The notes under the pieces: generated by a model
Told to the model about the DNA's origin: nothing
The model's input: the letters and a program-made list of their open reading frames with translations, nothing else
The model's database searches: none
Assembly (NCBI GenBank): GCA_022478985.1
Contig: JAKSZP010017397.1
Coordinates: 1-64,000, forward strand
Direction: 5' to 3'
DNA from: Massospora cicadina
Lineage: Eukaryota; Entomophthoromycota; Entomophthoromycetes; Entomophthorales; Entomophthoraceae
DNA: 64,000 nt
In this document: positions 1-10,036 of the stretch, piece after piece
How the letters are laid out: each line of letters starts with the position of its first letter
How positions within the stretch are numbered: position 1 is the first letter of the stretch
Program-made: the position numbers and the translations under genes

Positions 1-82
1 CAGTCCACAGTTTGTTTAGCTCATCTTTGTATGACATTCTTATAGATTCTTCACTCAACTACCCCTGTAGTGAGCACCAACT
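1..82 (-). mobile_element. Family-A element, start of internal region (partial)
   Basis: Read on the minus strand, this is the first 82 bp inside the 5' LTR of an A-family Ty3/Gypsy element. It holds a primer-binding-site-like stretch (TGGTGCTCACTACAGGGG, about 62-79) and the first codons of gag. It matches the bases that follow the LTR at 14733. The rest of the element lies beyond the left window edge. Confidence 0.8.
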
Positions 83-1230
83 TGTAAAAAGTTTACTTTT
101 GGTTGTTATCAGCAAGCAACCCAGTAACCTTTTTACTGCACAGGTTCAGTTTCCTAGTGCACCTTGTCACATTGTATAGTAGAATGAATTATTAATTGAT
201 AATAGTATGGAGACTATTATCCATAGTTGAGTATAAATTATATTTTGACACAACGCTCGGCCAGTATTCCCAATTAAATACTCGTGATGTCAAACTGGTA
301 GGGATTCGTTCCCTATGCTCTTGTCCACCCAATCTTTGCTAAGATACCCCGGTGACAGTCTCTTTGGTCCAACACATAGTCAGCAGCTATCCCCAATTGT
401 GACTCCTTCTTCTCTAGATATCCGCTAGGATCTTTACTCTTTTCTCTAAGAGTCTTCCAATTTTTGCCCTCTGCAATAATATCCTTGAGACAGAACAGAA
501 CAATGGAAGCTGATGATAGTTTAACTATATACCAAATATATAACTTAGAACTAAATAACTCTTATTATCTAACTCTAACTATTCTGTTCTTTATTATAGT
601 GAATCCTAGGGAATACATATAGTGGGGAATTCGGCTGTCTAACCCTCAGTTGACACCTCTTCAATAAAACAGCAGCCATTGCCGTTGAATCACCCATCCT
701 CATATTATCAGAGATGGTCTTCCCCATCCTGGCTAGGATTTTGTCATTGGACATCCTCAAGACCTAAAACAGAAAGAGTCAGAAAATGTGTCCCTAACGT
801 TTTCAAGCAATACAAGTGAACCAACCATAATTGGCTAGCGACCTGCTTATGTAATGGTACTTATTACCCATTAAGGCAGGTCACTCACCAACCAATCAAT
901 TCACTAGTTGCAGGCGGCATCACTCGCCTCACAACTTGCTTCTCATTCCCAATCAGTCGGTGATGAATTCTGACTGATCTCAATTGGTACACCTGATAGT
1001 TAATCACTATCAGATGCCCCTATTTCATCTGCAGCTCCGCCCAATGAGATCTTGATTATACATCAGGATCAATCCCCGATGTATATGACCAGTTGAATAT
1101 CTAAAAATCCCCTGAATGTAGTTACTCCAAAACTTGGGCCAACTGATTTCCAATTACCTCGCCTTAGGGAATTTTCCCTAGCGATACCAGGTAATCTAGC
1201 AGGCTGGGAATATGGGCAAAAATCCCAAAA
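83..1230 (-). repeat. 5' LTR of family-A Ty3/Gypsy element
   Basis: A 1148-bp LTR on the minus strand. It matches 23031-24178 (also 1148 bp) closely along its whole length and 13602-14733 less closely. Read 5' to 3' it begins TTTTGGGATTTTTGCCC, where the first T-G has become T-T, and ends TTTTTACA. It is followed by the PBS-like motif, so this is a 5' LTR. The base after the LTR on the plus side (1231) starts GGGTG, which is one copy of the target-site duplication. A 61-codon open frame inside it (575-760, minus) is also open in the 23031-24178 copy. Confidence 0.9.
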
Positions 1231-3184
1231 GGGTGCCATGCTGCTACAGGAGCATGAGGAAGCTGAGCATCTGGTGGCCTATTACTCCTGTAAGTTTAAC
1301 ACAATAGAGCAAGCGTGGCTGATATATGACATGGAGATAGCGGTGGTGGCGTGGTCGCTCACCCACTGGCAATACCTCTTGCAGGGTGCCCAGCATGTGA
1401 TTACCATTTGGACAGACCATAAGGCATTGCTCTACTACTGCAAACCCCAGAAGCTAGGACATCGCAAAGTTGTACATATCAGGATCTCTTTGGTTTCCAT
1501 TTTAAGTATGAATTCATAAAAGGTCCCCTGAACGTTTTGCCAGACATTCTCAGCTGAAATCCCTCCCTGTCTCCTAATGGGAGGATGACCCATATGACCT
1601 TACAACTGTAGTGCCCCTTCCCAAATCCTCTCATTGGCCCCTATACTCTATCCTTAACTGACATGGACCCTGACGTTCCAATCCTCCTCTGTGTCCTCGC
1701 CTCCCAAACCTTTTGCCCTGAAGGATAGAGATTATTGCTGACTTAGAGTCCATGTGTCACAAGAAAGCTTCATATGCTTTGTGGGATGGAACAATTTGGT
1801 TCCACAATTGGGTTTGGGTTCCCCCTATCTACTTAGCCTTGATATTGAGGAACATCATGTCCCCCAGACAGTCAATCACCCTGGTATCAAAAAGTGTGCA
1901 GATCTCATAAAGAGAACTTACAACTGGCCTGGGTCCTCAAAGGACATTCCCACCTGGATCTCTTGCTGTATCACCTGCGCCCAGGCGAAATTGGATCATT
2001 CTAGGAAGAAAGGGATGCTACACCCTTTGCAGTAGACTGAGAGCCCATGGACCTCAGTCTCAGTGGACTTCATCGTTGAGCTCTCACCTTCCTGTAGCTT
2101 AGATGCAATCATGGTAGTTGTGGACCAATTTACCAAGTTTGCACTCTTCATCCCCTGCTTCTCTTCTATTACTGCGGTGGAGACTACAAATTTATTTGTC
2201 AACCGTGTCTTTGCCATGTTTGGTATCCTCAAGGAGATAGTGAGTGATAGGGGACCCCAGTTAACTGCCCAGTTCTGGGAAGATTTCTAACTCTCCTCCG
2301 CATCAAGCCCTGTATATCCAAAGCCTACCACCTCAGTCCAATGGGCAGACTGAGCAGGTGAACCAGGTACTGGAGCAGTACCTGCGCTGCTATGCAACAG
2401 CCTCACAGGAATCTGGGCCAAGGATCTGCCTCTAGCACTGTTTGCGTACAACAATTCCCTCCATTCCTTAACCAACTTCTCTCCCCTTGAGGTTACTCTG
2501 GGGTATAACCCCTCTATCCATATTGGCCCCCACCTCTCCTCAGCAGTTCCCTCTGCCATGGACCACATAAGCTCACTCCGCGAGATGCACAACCTGGTCC
2601 ATGAACACTTGACAAAGTCCATTAAAGGACTACAAGAAGTTTGCTGATTGGAAGCACATTCTGGGACATGAGATCAAGGTTGGTTCCCTTATCATGTTAG
2701 ATACCCGCAATCTTCCCCTGAAAGCCCCCACCCATAAGCTTGTAGCCAAATTCTTAGGACCCTTTGAGGTCAAGAAGGATTTAGGCAATGGAGCCTACCA
2801 CTTGAGACTGCCCATGCACTGGAAGCAGCACAACGTCTTCCATACCTCCCTCCTAAACCCTTCAAGGGGGAAAGGCCATCATTCCCAGATCCAATTGTCA
2901 TTGGGGAAACCAGGAAGTGAAGGTGGAGGCTATTTTGGCTTTCCACTAGGTTCCGACAATCCATCCAGTACTTGATCACCTGAAAAGGTTACCCCTCATA
3001 TGTGAACAGCTGGGTGAATGTCCATTATTGTATGAACTGCAAGGACCTGATGAAGGAATTCCACATTTCCCACCTGGCAGCCCCCACCCTCCTCAGAATA
3101 TCGTGGCCAGCTGGCCATAAAGCTACCAGAGCGGCATAAGAATTATGCCTTGGTTCATGCCCCCAGGGGAGAATCCTCCCTGTC
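1231..3184 (+). pseudogene. Chromovirus D, right half of pol (RNase H, integrase, chromodomain)
   Basis: This is the second half of a Ty3/Gypsy pol, starting abruptly inside RNase H next to an inserted A-family LTR. RNase H runs about 1232-1519 and keeps a TDHKALLYY-like motif. The integrase zinc-binding region (HHVPQTVNHPG, then CCITC) is near 1850-1980. The integrase core follows, with catalytic Asp at 2066-2068 (VDFI), Asp at 2245-2247 (SDRGPQ) and Glu at 2352-2354 (GQTEQVNQ). A chromodomain-like end at about 2955-3085 reads QYLIT-stop-KGYP, then SWVN and LMKEFH. The stop is a TGG-to-TGA change at the usual Trp. Several frameshifts are present. The missing first half lies at 24179-26823 in reverse orientation. 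Function known for the family: reverse transcription and chromatin-targeted integration. Confidence 0.88.
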
Positions 3185-3201
3185 AAAAAAGGAAAAGGTA
3201 G
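3185..3201 (+). promoter_or_regulatory. Polypurine tract of chromovirus D
   Basis: An A/G-rich run (AAAAAAGGAAAAGGTAG) sits directly before the 3' LTR start at 3202. This is the expected place of the plus-strand primer in LTR elements. Confidence 0.75.
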
Positions 3202-4844
3202 TGTAAGTCCCGGATACCAGCCCCTGCAACTGGATAGGGATCAACACCCCTTCCAGACAAGAAGGGGTCATAAGGTTCCAGTGGACCCTCTGTCACAGCT
3301 GAGCGACCTAGCCCATGTGATAGATAAGTGCTGGGCGACTGCCCTTACCCCCAAAGATTTCCTATTCCCACCGCTTCCCCCTCCTCAACCCTGGTAAGTT
3401 TGATAGAAGGAATCTGAAGGGAGATCGCGCACACCAGAGGGCATGGACAGGCCCCTGGGACCCCCCACTCCCCAGGCAAACTATGTCAAAATTTTGGGGA
3501 AACAGCATCCTCCAACATTGGAGCCCTGCCTGCAAATACTGGTCTGGGGGAGCCAGTTCAGACTGTCCAGCACCAGAAATAAGATCAGGATATGACTCAG
3601 ATCTCAAACCAGGTGCCAAACAACTCAGACCAATTGCCCCTATGCTCTAAAATGAATGCAGGAAGTTCATATCACATGATTAGTCTAATTGAGTTTAGTC
3701 TGAGTTGCAAACAATTTGATCCAAGGGACCCTGCCTCCTGAGACAAATCTGAAACACCTGAACCATGCAAACAGGCTGATTTAAATATCCAGGACCTGAA
3801 TCAGTAGTATCAACTTGGTTTGGCCCCAGTAATATGGAAAAATTTGCAAAAATTTCTTTGATTTTTGCCAAAATCTGAAGCATCACCCTACCCCCCTCTG
3901 AGCCAGCAAACCAAATCCCATTGCAAACCCCAAATGCTCAATCCCACAATACCTTCCCCATGCGTTTTGCCCAGTACTTAAGGCAGCTGCCCTGCCTGGG
4001 GGCAGTTGTCAGTCCATTCTCTTATCTTCTGCACTTTACGCTTAATAAAAATTTGAATTCCCCATTCAGCTTGCCCCAGCCTCCATCCACCTTACTATTT
4101 TTTAAAATTCTGCCAATTAATCTGATAAAGCATGCCACCGCCCAAGTTCTCATACCAATGTTTGCAATTGGATCATCTGGTTGCTTGACCCCACCACATG
4201 GCAGTGGATCATTAATCGTGATAATCCACCTTGCCCCTGATGAAAAACCCACTGTTTTATTTGTTACCACACATCTGTTTCATGGGAACCCTCCTGTCTG
4301 TTCAGTTGCCATGTTCTCCAAAAACGCTCCCCGGTTAGAGCAGCACCTGAGCGGCCCCACCCCACTGCTTGTGGACTCAGGACTCACAACTGATTAAGCT
4401 GCCAATGGCTCAGCCTGCCTGTGGGACCTGGAGCACCCCATCCAGGGGAAGCTTTATACCAACCCCCTTGTGGGTCACATTCTACCTCTGCTCTCACTTC
4501 CAACCACAAAATGGTCCCTGTGCCATCCCTCGCTGGTGTGCAAGTCCTCCTACTTAAATCTAAAGCCAGCAATCATGAACCCTGGAGGAGTCATCATCCT
4601 CCCTGCCTCTCCTGCCCTTGGGGGTTGCCCCCACAAGACTCACGGTTGCCCTATTGCAACCATATGGCTTGCCTGGGGGCCTTTGGTATGTTAATGAACT
4701 TTTACTTTCCTAACATCCCCAATAGAACTTCACTCTTACTGGTTGCTCAGACCGCTATGCCTATAACATTCTGGGCCCTCCACTGGGTGCTCATTCACCC
4801 CAACTGGGAGCCCAGTCTAGTTCTTATTAGCTAAATCTGTGACA
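3202..4844 (+). repeat. 3' LTR of chromovirus D
   Basis: A 1643-bp LTR that begins TGTAAGTCC and ends TGTGACA. It pairs with the 1641-bp LTR at 26824-28464 on the minus strand. It is followed at once by CTCCA (4845-4849), which is also found, reverse-complemented, beside the partner LTR. It contains an open frame at 4421-4834 whose C-terminal part (motif AMPITFWALHWVLIHPNWE) recurs in related LTRs at 26834-27052, 42616-42798 and, out of frame, near 30650-30740. Confidence 0.93.
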
Positions 4845-4849
4845 CTCCA
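4845..4849. repeat. TSD of chromovirus D (CTCCA), copy 1
   Basis: A five-base direct repeat at the D insertion. The partner is TGGAG at 28465-28469, which is CTCCA on the strand that carries that half of D. Confidence 0.9.
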
Positions 4850-5157
4850 TGGCTCTGTACTATCAGGATCTTTCATATCCTTCTGGGTTGAAATCCTTTT
4901 TGATGCTTTCATTGTTCTTTATCAACGATGTCCTCATAAACATATTGTTGGTAGTCACACCTTTTGAGGTTTAAGAAAGTGGAGTTGTAATTCCAGAAAG
5001 TATAGTCATCAATTCCTGTGCATATTATGCTTCCTGATCAAAGTTCTAATCAGTGCCTTCAGGGACAGGTTTTGATCAAAAGGGCTCAAGCATCAACTTA
5101 TCAGGGCTCAATTTGGGAGCAGGGATCTTGACTTGCTTATTATCACAAATCCCAACA
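4850..5157 (-). repeat. Element F 5' LTR, first part (split off and reversed)
   Basis: Read on the minus strand, this begins TGTTGGGATTTGTGATAATAAG. It matches the first roughly 340 bp of the F 3' LTR at 40091-40601, including shared stretches around ACTTGTCCCTGAAGGCAC and GATAAAGAACAA. The remainder of this LTR is at 28470-28635 on the plus strand. D inserted between the two parts. The flanking bases 5158-5162 (CCCAT on the minus strand) resemble CTCAT after the F 3' LTR (40602-40606). Confidence 0.85.
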
Positions 5158-5162
5158 ATGGG

Positions 5163-6286
5163 GCTTCACATCTAATAAGGTAAAGCCCACAAACTTTATT
5201 CCATATAATACCACAATTGTGGTGAACTTGCCAAATTTTCTGATGCACCTGCCTCCCCCAGTTCCTTCATGAGGAGGTGATAGAAGGAATTATGGCTTTT
5301 AGAAAAATGACCCAGTCTTACATTTTGTAGTAACATATGGGGCAATTGTTGGATGGGCCCCAGGCCATTGCTATTTTTGCAAGTTAGTTCTGCTATAGCT
5401 AGCGAGTTATCTTTATAGCTGTACTTCTATCATCAGACAGCTTCCCATATTAAGCTTGAGTCAAAGATGGCCAGGTGATCTGTCCAACTTTGCCTTGAAC
5501 TTGACTATCCAAGGGTGATATTCCCTCTTCTGGTTTCCCATAACAATTCTAAAGCATCAATTGGTTCATTGGGTGATTCTTAAACGAATTTTTCTTGATA
5601 AGGGAAGTCTTGCTGCCTAATCCAACCCCATTGCCCAAGGTCAAGTCAGATGTTGAAATGAGATGGGCAGTTAGATAATCACAGACAGGAATGGCCAATA
5701 TGGCCACAAAATTCCATGGATACATGTTGTAAATAATCAAAGTCATCTTTGATTCATAAGGAGTGTTTAATCAGCCCACAATTATTATAAAACCCATGGG
5801 CTGGTTTAGGTGTGGCCAATTCATCAGGGAGGGTGGTAGATGATATATTTAAACCCTTTGATCACAGGATCTTTAATTGATAACTTGACTTTCACCCAAG
5901 TAAAAAATTTAGTTTAAAAATAAAAATCAAACAAAGTGTTAGAACAGCCCTCTGATTTCTGTGGAGGCAGCGGCAACCCCTAGTGATGTTGTATTGAGAA
6001 TGACAGTCCGTGGGGCATTGGTTGGGTTGCCAGAAATGATTCAGTCTACAAGTTACCAAAAAGAGTTCCAAAATAGGTGTTTCAGATAGTTTTTGAGATA
6101 GGTAAGTTAGTAAATGAAGCGGTGAAGAAGGTGGCAAAAGCAGGGTTGTTTGGCTCTAGTATAAAGTCAGATACCCAAGATACAGCAATAAAATAGCTTT
6201 TAGAGTTGTAAATGGAAGCAGAATTAGCTTTAGCAGATTATTGTAAAGTTTGAAGTTTTTCAGAAAAGTATAACTATAGTACACCC
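5163..6286. other. Unassigned AT-rich DNA
   Basis: I see no open frame longer than about 80 codons and no domain I recognise. It was the left flank of element F before the rearrangement inferred in Part 2. Low-level similarity to repeats cannot be excluded by eye. Confidence 0.5.
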
Positions 6287-6568
6287 TTAACCCTTTCAAT
6301 GCTACGTTTTTGACCAAATTTTGACCCCCCTGTGCTGAGTTTTTTTACTTTTTTTAACTCTCTGTGCATAGCTGATGATAAAAATTAAGCAACCTATTTC
6401 TATCTTCAGCTATACGCAGAGAGTTAAAAAATAAAAAACTCGGCGCAGAGGATTTAATGCGTCTTGGAATCATCTAGTGCTAAAAAAAGAGGGGTTAATG
6501 CGTCAGTATCATAGCGGGCACGAACTGTCAACGACGCATTGCTGCGTCAGTAGCACTGAAAGGTTTAA
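6287..6568. mobile_element. piggyBac-like MITE with TTAA target duplication
   Basis: TTAA at 6287-6290 and 6565-6568 flank a 274-bp element (6291-6564). Its ends are inverted repeats, CCCTTTCAATGCTAC on the left and GTAGCACTGAAAGGT on the right, with 13 of 15 bases matching. TTAA duplications with CCCT-type ends are typical of piggyBac-superfamily transposons. The interior has a large imperfect hairpin (about 6333-6460, arms near 45 bp around AACTCTCTG and CAGAGAGTT) and repeated TGCGTC motifs toward the right end. It has no coding capacity, so it would need a transposase from elsewhere. Confidence 0.82.
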
Positions 6569-7018
6569 ACAAAATTGATCCTCGTCCAAAGATACGACCA
6601 CTTCATTATTGTCAGCCCTTGAAATGGTTTATTGAAGTTTCAGACAGAATAATCTCCTCCTAGGCCATCTTCTACCTCAGATATGTCAGGGTAGGCCTTG
6701 GTCTGTCTCGATAGGGTGGGAGGCTATACTAGGTTTTATAGCTTTTTGCTTCTTACCTGCCTTTTTGGTTTTTTGTGCGGCAAGGAGAGTACCCTGGTCC
6801 CCTTGCATTGATTAAAACACAGAAGGTACTTGTAGAACAATATTGACAGCTAGATAAGATATCAGTATAACTTGGAACTATGGTAATGCATAAATTAATA
6901 GGTAACTGGACGTTCGGTTCTTGTAAGTTCTATACGGTTTACCTTACAGGCAATTTGTTTCTGTTAATACTAGATTAAAAAATATTAGGGTAGTCTAGAT
7001 AGATAATTTTAATTGAAT
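6569..7018. other. Intergenic DNA, 3' of the secreted-protein gene
   Basis: No gene or repeat recognised. It lies downstream of the minus-strand gene at 7050-7997. Confidence 0.4.
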
Positions 7019-7032
7019 TACTTTTATTTTAA
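7019..7032 (-). terminator. Possible polyadenylation signal
   Basis: On the minus strand AAAATAAAAG lies about 20-30 bases after the stop codon of the 7050-7997 gene. This matches the AATAAA-type signal of eukaryotic mRNA 3' ends. Confidence 0.45.
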
Positions 7033-7049
7033 AGGCCTTAGATCTAAGC

Positions 7050-7997
7050 TCATTGTGGGTTAACGCACATGGGAGAAGGTTCAAGCTTAGGCAATTTGGC
7101 ATCAAGTTCTTGGAGCTGAGAGCGGTCGCGGGTGTTTATAAAATTCTTCTGGTGCCATCTAGCAGCAATCCGAGCCATACGGCGGTATTGGAAGGTCAGT
7201 TTGTCAATATAAAAGGCGTGTTTTTCTTCAAATTTAAACACCAAGTTTAAATAGTTTGAGGAGGTATTTGGTTGGAGGCCACCAAGGCGTTTCCCATATA
7301 CGTTGCTGATTTCGAGGGCGCGTTGCTTGGCCAGTGCAAAGAGAGCATTAAGCGCCAAACCAGCATCCAGTTGATTCCGGAGCAATGAGGCCTTCGCATG
7401 CAATAATTGGGCGTGAATGACAGGCATTTCGGTGTAAGGCTCATTTTCGTTCACATATGTGAGGCTGTTTAGCAGTGAGATACCTTTAGTCAACTCTTTT
7501 TCCGTCAAATCCAAGGCCAACTTTTCGGCGAGGTAAATTAAGGCGGGATAAACATCCGCCAGAGAAAACTCGCCCTCGAAGTAATCGTTGAAGTACTTTG
7601 AGTAGAGTTGGTAGGGGGAATACTTGGATGAACAAGTTTCGTTGTCGTCGTCAAAAACCTCGGCCCCTATATCTGAGTACGTTTGGAAATCCTCTGAACC
7701 AACTTCGGATGAAAAATCAAATCTGAGCGAAGCTTGAGCCGGAGTAGAACCGGCTTCAAGTGCATGACCCTTGTGACCGATAGCATCAGAACCTTGGGTA
7801 GGCGTGGCAGTTGTGTTGGGGGGTAAGTCAAATACCTCCTCACTAGTGTTCTCGGATTCATCCGATGTGGCTTGGAGTAATTGCATGAGACTCTTAATGC
7901 GGTGTGCACGCGATACAGGGTGCGAACCACTCGTTGCGTTATGGCCGATACCCTTGGCCAATATTCCACCTAGTACTGCAAGAATTAGTATACGCAT
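7050..7997 (-). CDS. Putative secreted glycoprotein, unknown function
   Basis: An uninterrupted 315-codon frame. It is the only long intact ORF in the window that does not look like a transposon product. Residues 1-16 form a typical signal peptide (MRILILAVLGGILAKG), with a likely cut near residues 15-20. Residues 20-120 are low in complexity and rich in Ser, Thr, Glu and Asp. Residues about 128-300 look mostly alpha-helical with many Leu and Ala. There are five N-glycosylation sequons (Asn 20, 50, 61, 119, 244) and two cysteines (122, 311). I recognise no family. No intron is needed. The start is supported by the signal peptide and a TATTTAAATA-type box about 30 bases upstream, and an AATAAA-like signal lies downstream. 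A secreted effector, wall protein or adhesin are all possible, and nothing here decides between them. Confidence 0.75.
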   Translation of the reverse strand: MRILILAVLGGILAKGIGHNATSGSHPVSRAHRIKSLMQLLQATSDESENTSEEVFDLPPNTTATPTQGSDAIGHKGHALEAGSTPAQASLRFDFSSEVGSEDFQTYSDIGAEVFDDDNETCSSKYSPYQLYSKYFNDYFEGEFSLADVYPALIYLAEKLALDLTEKELTKGISLLNSLTYVNENEPYTEMPVIHAQLLHAKASLLRNQLDAGLALNALFALAKQRALEISNVYGKRLGGLQPNTSSNYLNLVFKFEEKHAFYIDKLTFQYRRMARIAARWHQKNFINTRDRSQLQELDAKLPKLEPSPMCVNPQ

Positions 7998-8025
7998 CTT
8001 TTGTCACCCCTCCATTTTTAGCATC

Positions 8026-8040
8026 ACCTATTTAAATAGT
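8026..8040 (-). promoter_or_regulatory. TATA-like box upstream of the secreted-protein gene
   Basis: ACTATTTAAATAGGT on the minus strand, about 30 bases before the start codon at 7997. The core TATTTAAATA is palindromic. Offered as a candidate only. Confidence 0.35.
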
Positions 8041-8059
8041 TGCTAGCCAACTTTCACTC

Positions 8060-8774
8060 TTTTTTATTAATTACGAATGAGATTGTGCTTCTGAATGACG
8101 GCCATTTATTGCTAAGTTATTTATAATTTAAAGCACTAGTTATTGGATCTAAATAAGGTACACTTTCAATCTTAACTGTTTTAAGTAACTAGATCAAAGA
8201 AACGGATAAACTACTGATTATATCACTTAAACAGAATTCTGCTTTACCCATCATGGAGAGAGCCCAACTTTAGCTAGTCCTTAGAATATAGAAATGATTG
8301 TCTAATGCTTTAACTCGTCCCCTCTATAGCTTAATTTACAAACTAAAGCATAAAATAAATTGTTTAAAGGTTGCCGAAATAATTTATTACCATTTCGATA
8401 ACCTTGCACTTAAATTAAATTGCCTTTTTACAATGTCAGTTCGATCTAATTCCTAATTACTTGTCTATAAGAAGTGCAAAACTGCTGTATTATATATTTA
8501 ATTTAAAAATAATCATGGCGTTTTCCCTTTGCTAAGAAAGAAACATTAAAACATGATAAACTTAAGCATTGAAAAGCTGACATCTTAACCTTATTTACTA
8601 TAATAGAAAATGGCACAGTGCTAGGATATAAGCTTTATATAGCTGCTGTTGGATTTTAGGCTTTTTACTTAAGCTCGCTGGTGCGTTTGGCACATAAATT
8701 CCAACAGTAAATCTCAGGAGAAGTTAAACTCTCTACTGCCAAGTTAAATATGTTGTGGGGGTTTTTAGATCACT
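8060..8774 (-). mobile_element. Leader of the left family-E copy, fading into gene-upstream DNA
   Basis: Read on the minus strand from 8774 downward, this resembles the bases after the right E LTR (10037 onward). Shared stretches include AAAAACCCCC near 8760 and a GCACCAGC-type stretch near 8680. The resemblance fades below about 8600. No ORF is seen. The remaining part is the upstream region of the secreted-protein gene. Confidence 0.45.
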
Positions 8775-9406
8775 TAATAGTAAAAGTTGGGAAACTTTAA
8801 ATAACAGCGATAAGTGGTTTAAGTGTTTTTATTATATGAAGTGACGCGGGGGGATGAAAGCAAACCCTCTTATGATGTCACTGCTTAGTATTTAAATTCA
8901 CCCAGGGCTCGAAGTGCGAGACGCAACAAATTCATTATTAGATTCGAGCCTAAATAGGAAATATTGGCATTCGACCTATCGGAGCTTTCGAACCTTGGTT
9001 CGCTTTAAGGAAATGGCCAATTTAGGGTCGAGAGTAGCTATGACATGCCCGTGAGGCAGAAATTTTATATATGTGAGCCAATCACCTTAGCAGAAAATAG
9101 TTGCACCTTGAGAGACCCCTCCAAGGCTATAAATGGGGGTGTTCATGGCGTAGATGCTTGAATTAAATTGGAAGTGAGCCAGGGAGGGATATCTAATGGA
9201 CTCCACTGATTCCACCACTTAGTCAGTGCAATCTGACTCCTAAACTTGTGCTATTTGGCTGAGTATTATTAATAAAATTATTGCCCTGATTCAAAGGGTT
9301 CCACTGAGAATTGGCCAGGGTCTTTTGGCCAATTCCTTCCTTATTTTCATCCTTATTTTGACACAAACCACTCTTATTATATAATCAAATTTTTAATTGT
9401 CCAACA
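8775..9406 (-). repeat. Family-E LTR, left copy (minus strand)
   Basis: On the minus strand it begins TGTTGGACAATTAAAAA at 9406 and runs to about 8775. It is homologous along its length to the plus-strand LTR at 9433-10036, so the two LTRs stand head to head with only 26 bp between. The shared blocks include CCTTGGAGGGG, CTCAAGGTG, AACTATTTTCTGC and AAGGTGATTGGCTCA. Confidence 0.8.
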
Positions 9407-9432
9407 GTTACCTTCCCAGTTTTAGTCCCAGT

Positions 9433-10036
9433 TGTTGAATAATTAAAAGTCTAATATATCAATAAGAGTGGTTCAGAGGTGAATAATGTAAAAATTAGCC
9501 AAAAGAATCCAAGTCAATTCCTGGCAGAACCCCTCAAATCATGGTAACATTTTTGCTAATACTACTCAGACAAATAGCTCAAGTTTGGGTAGTCAAATTG
9601 CCTTAACTATGCAGCAAAATTCAGGGTATACATCAGTGGTTCCTCCTCAGACCACTTCCTATTTGATTCATGCACCTATGCTGCAAACACCCCCTTTTAT
9701 AGCCTTGGAGGGGGTCCCTCAAGGTGAAACTATTTTCTGCCAAGGTGATTGGCTCAAATTCATAAAATCTTTATCTCATGGCTATATCATACCTACTCTC
9801 AACCCTCCGTCAGCTGTTCCATCAAAGAGAGCTGAGATTAAATAACTATTATAGGTTAAACACTCATATTCCTTAATTTGGACTTTACTAAGTAATCTGA
9901 ACTTTGAGCATCAACACTTTAAATACTAAATATTGACTTATTAAGAGGGTTCTCTTTTTCCCCTTGTGACCACTAATAATATATATATATAAACCAACCT
10001 TTTAGTTTCTATCAGTATTTGTTAATTTTAATATCA
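9433..10036 (+). repeat. Family-E 5' LTR, right copy (plus strand)
   Basis: Begins TGTTGAATAATTAAAAG and ends near AATATCA at 10036, followed by G and then TGGTGCAAAAATCCCCC, a PBS-like motif. It precedes gag-pol relics of the same strand. The open frame 9585-9845 lies inside the LTR and has a counterpart in the left copy, so it is probably not a gene. Confidence 0.78.

Noticed and set aside
3921..4397. 158-codon plus-strand frame as a host gene
   Set aside because: It lies wholly inside the D 3' LTR and is not open in the partner LTR.
4421..4834. 137-codon frame as a host membrane protein gene
   Set aside because: It lies inside an LTR and recurs, broken, in other D-type LTRs. Kept only as a finding about LTR coding potential.
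5892..6137. 81-codon minus-strand frame as a gene
   Set aside because: No start context, no domain and no conservation visible. Length is within chance for AT-rich DNA.
7804..8046. 80-codon plus-strand frame opposite the secreted-protein gene
   Set aside because: Antisense shadow of the signal-peptide end of the 7050-7997 gene, with no supporting feature.
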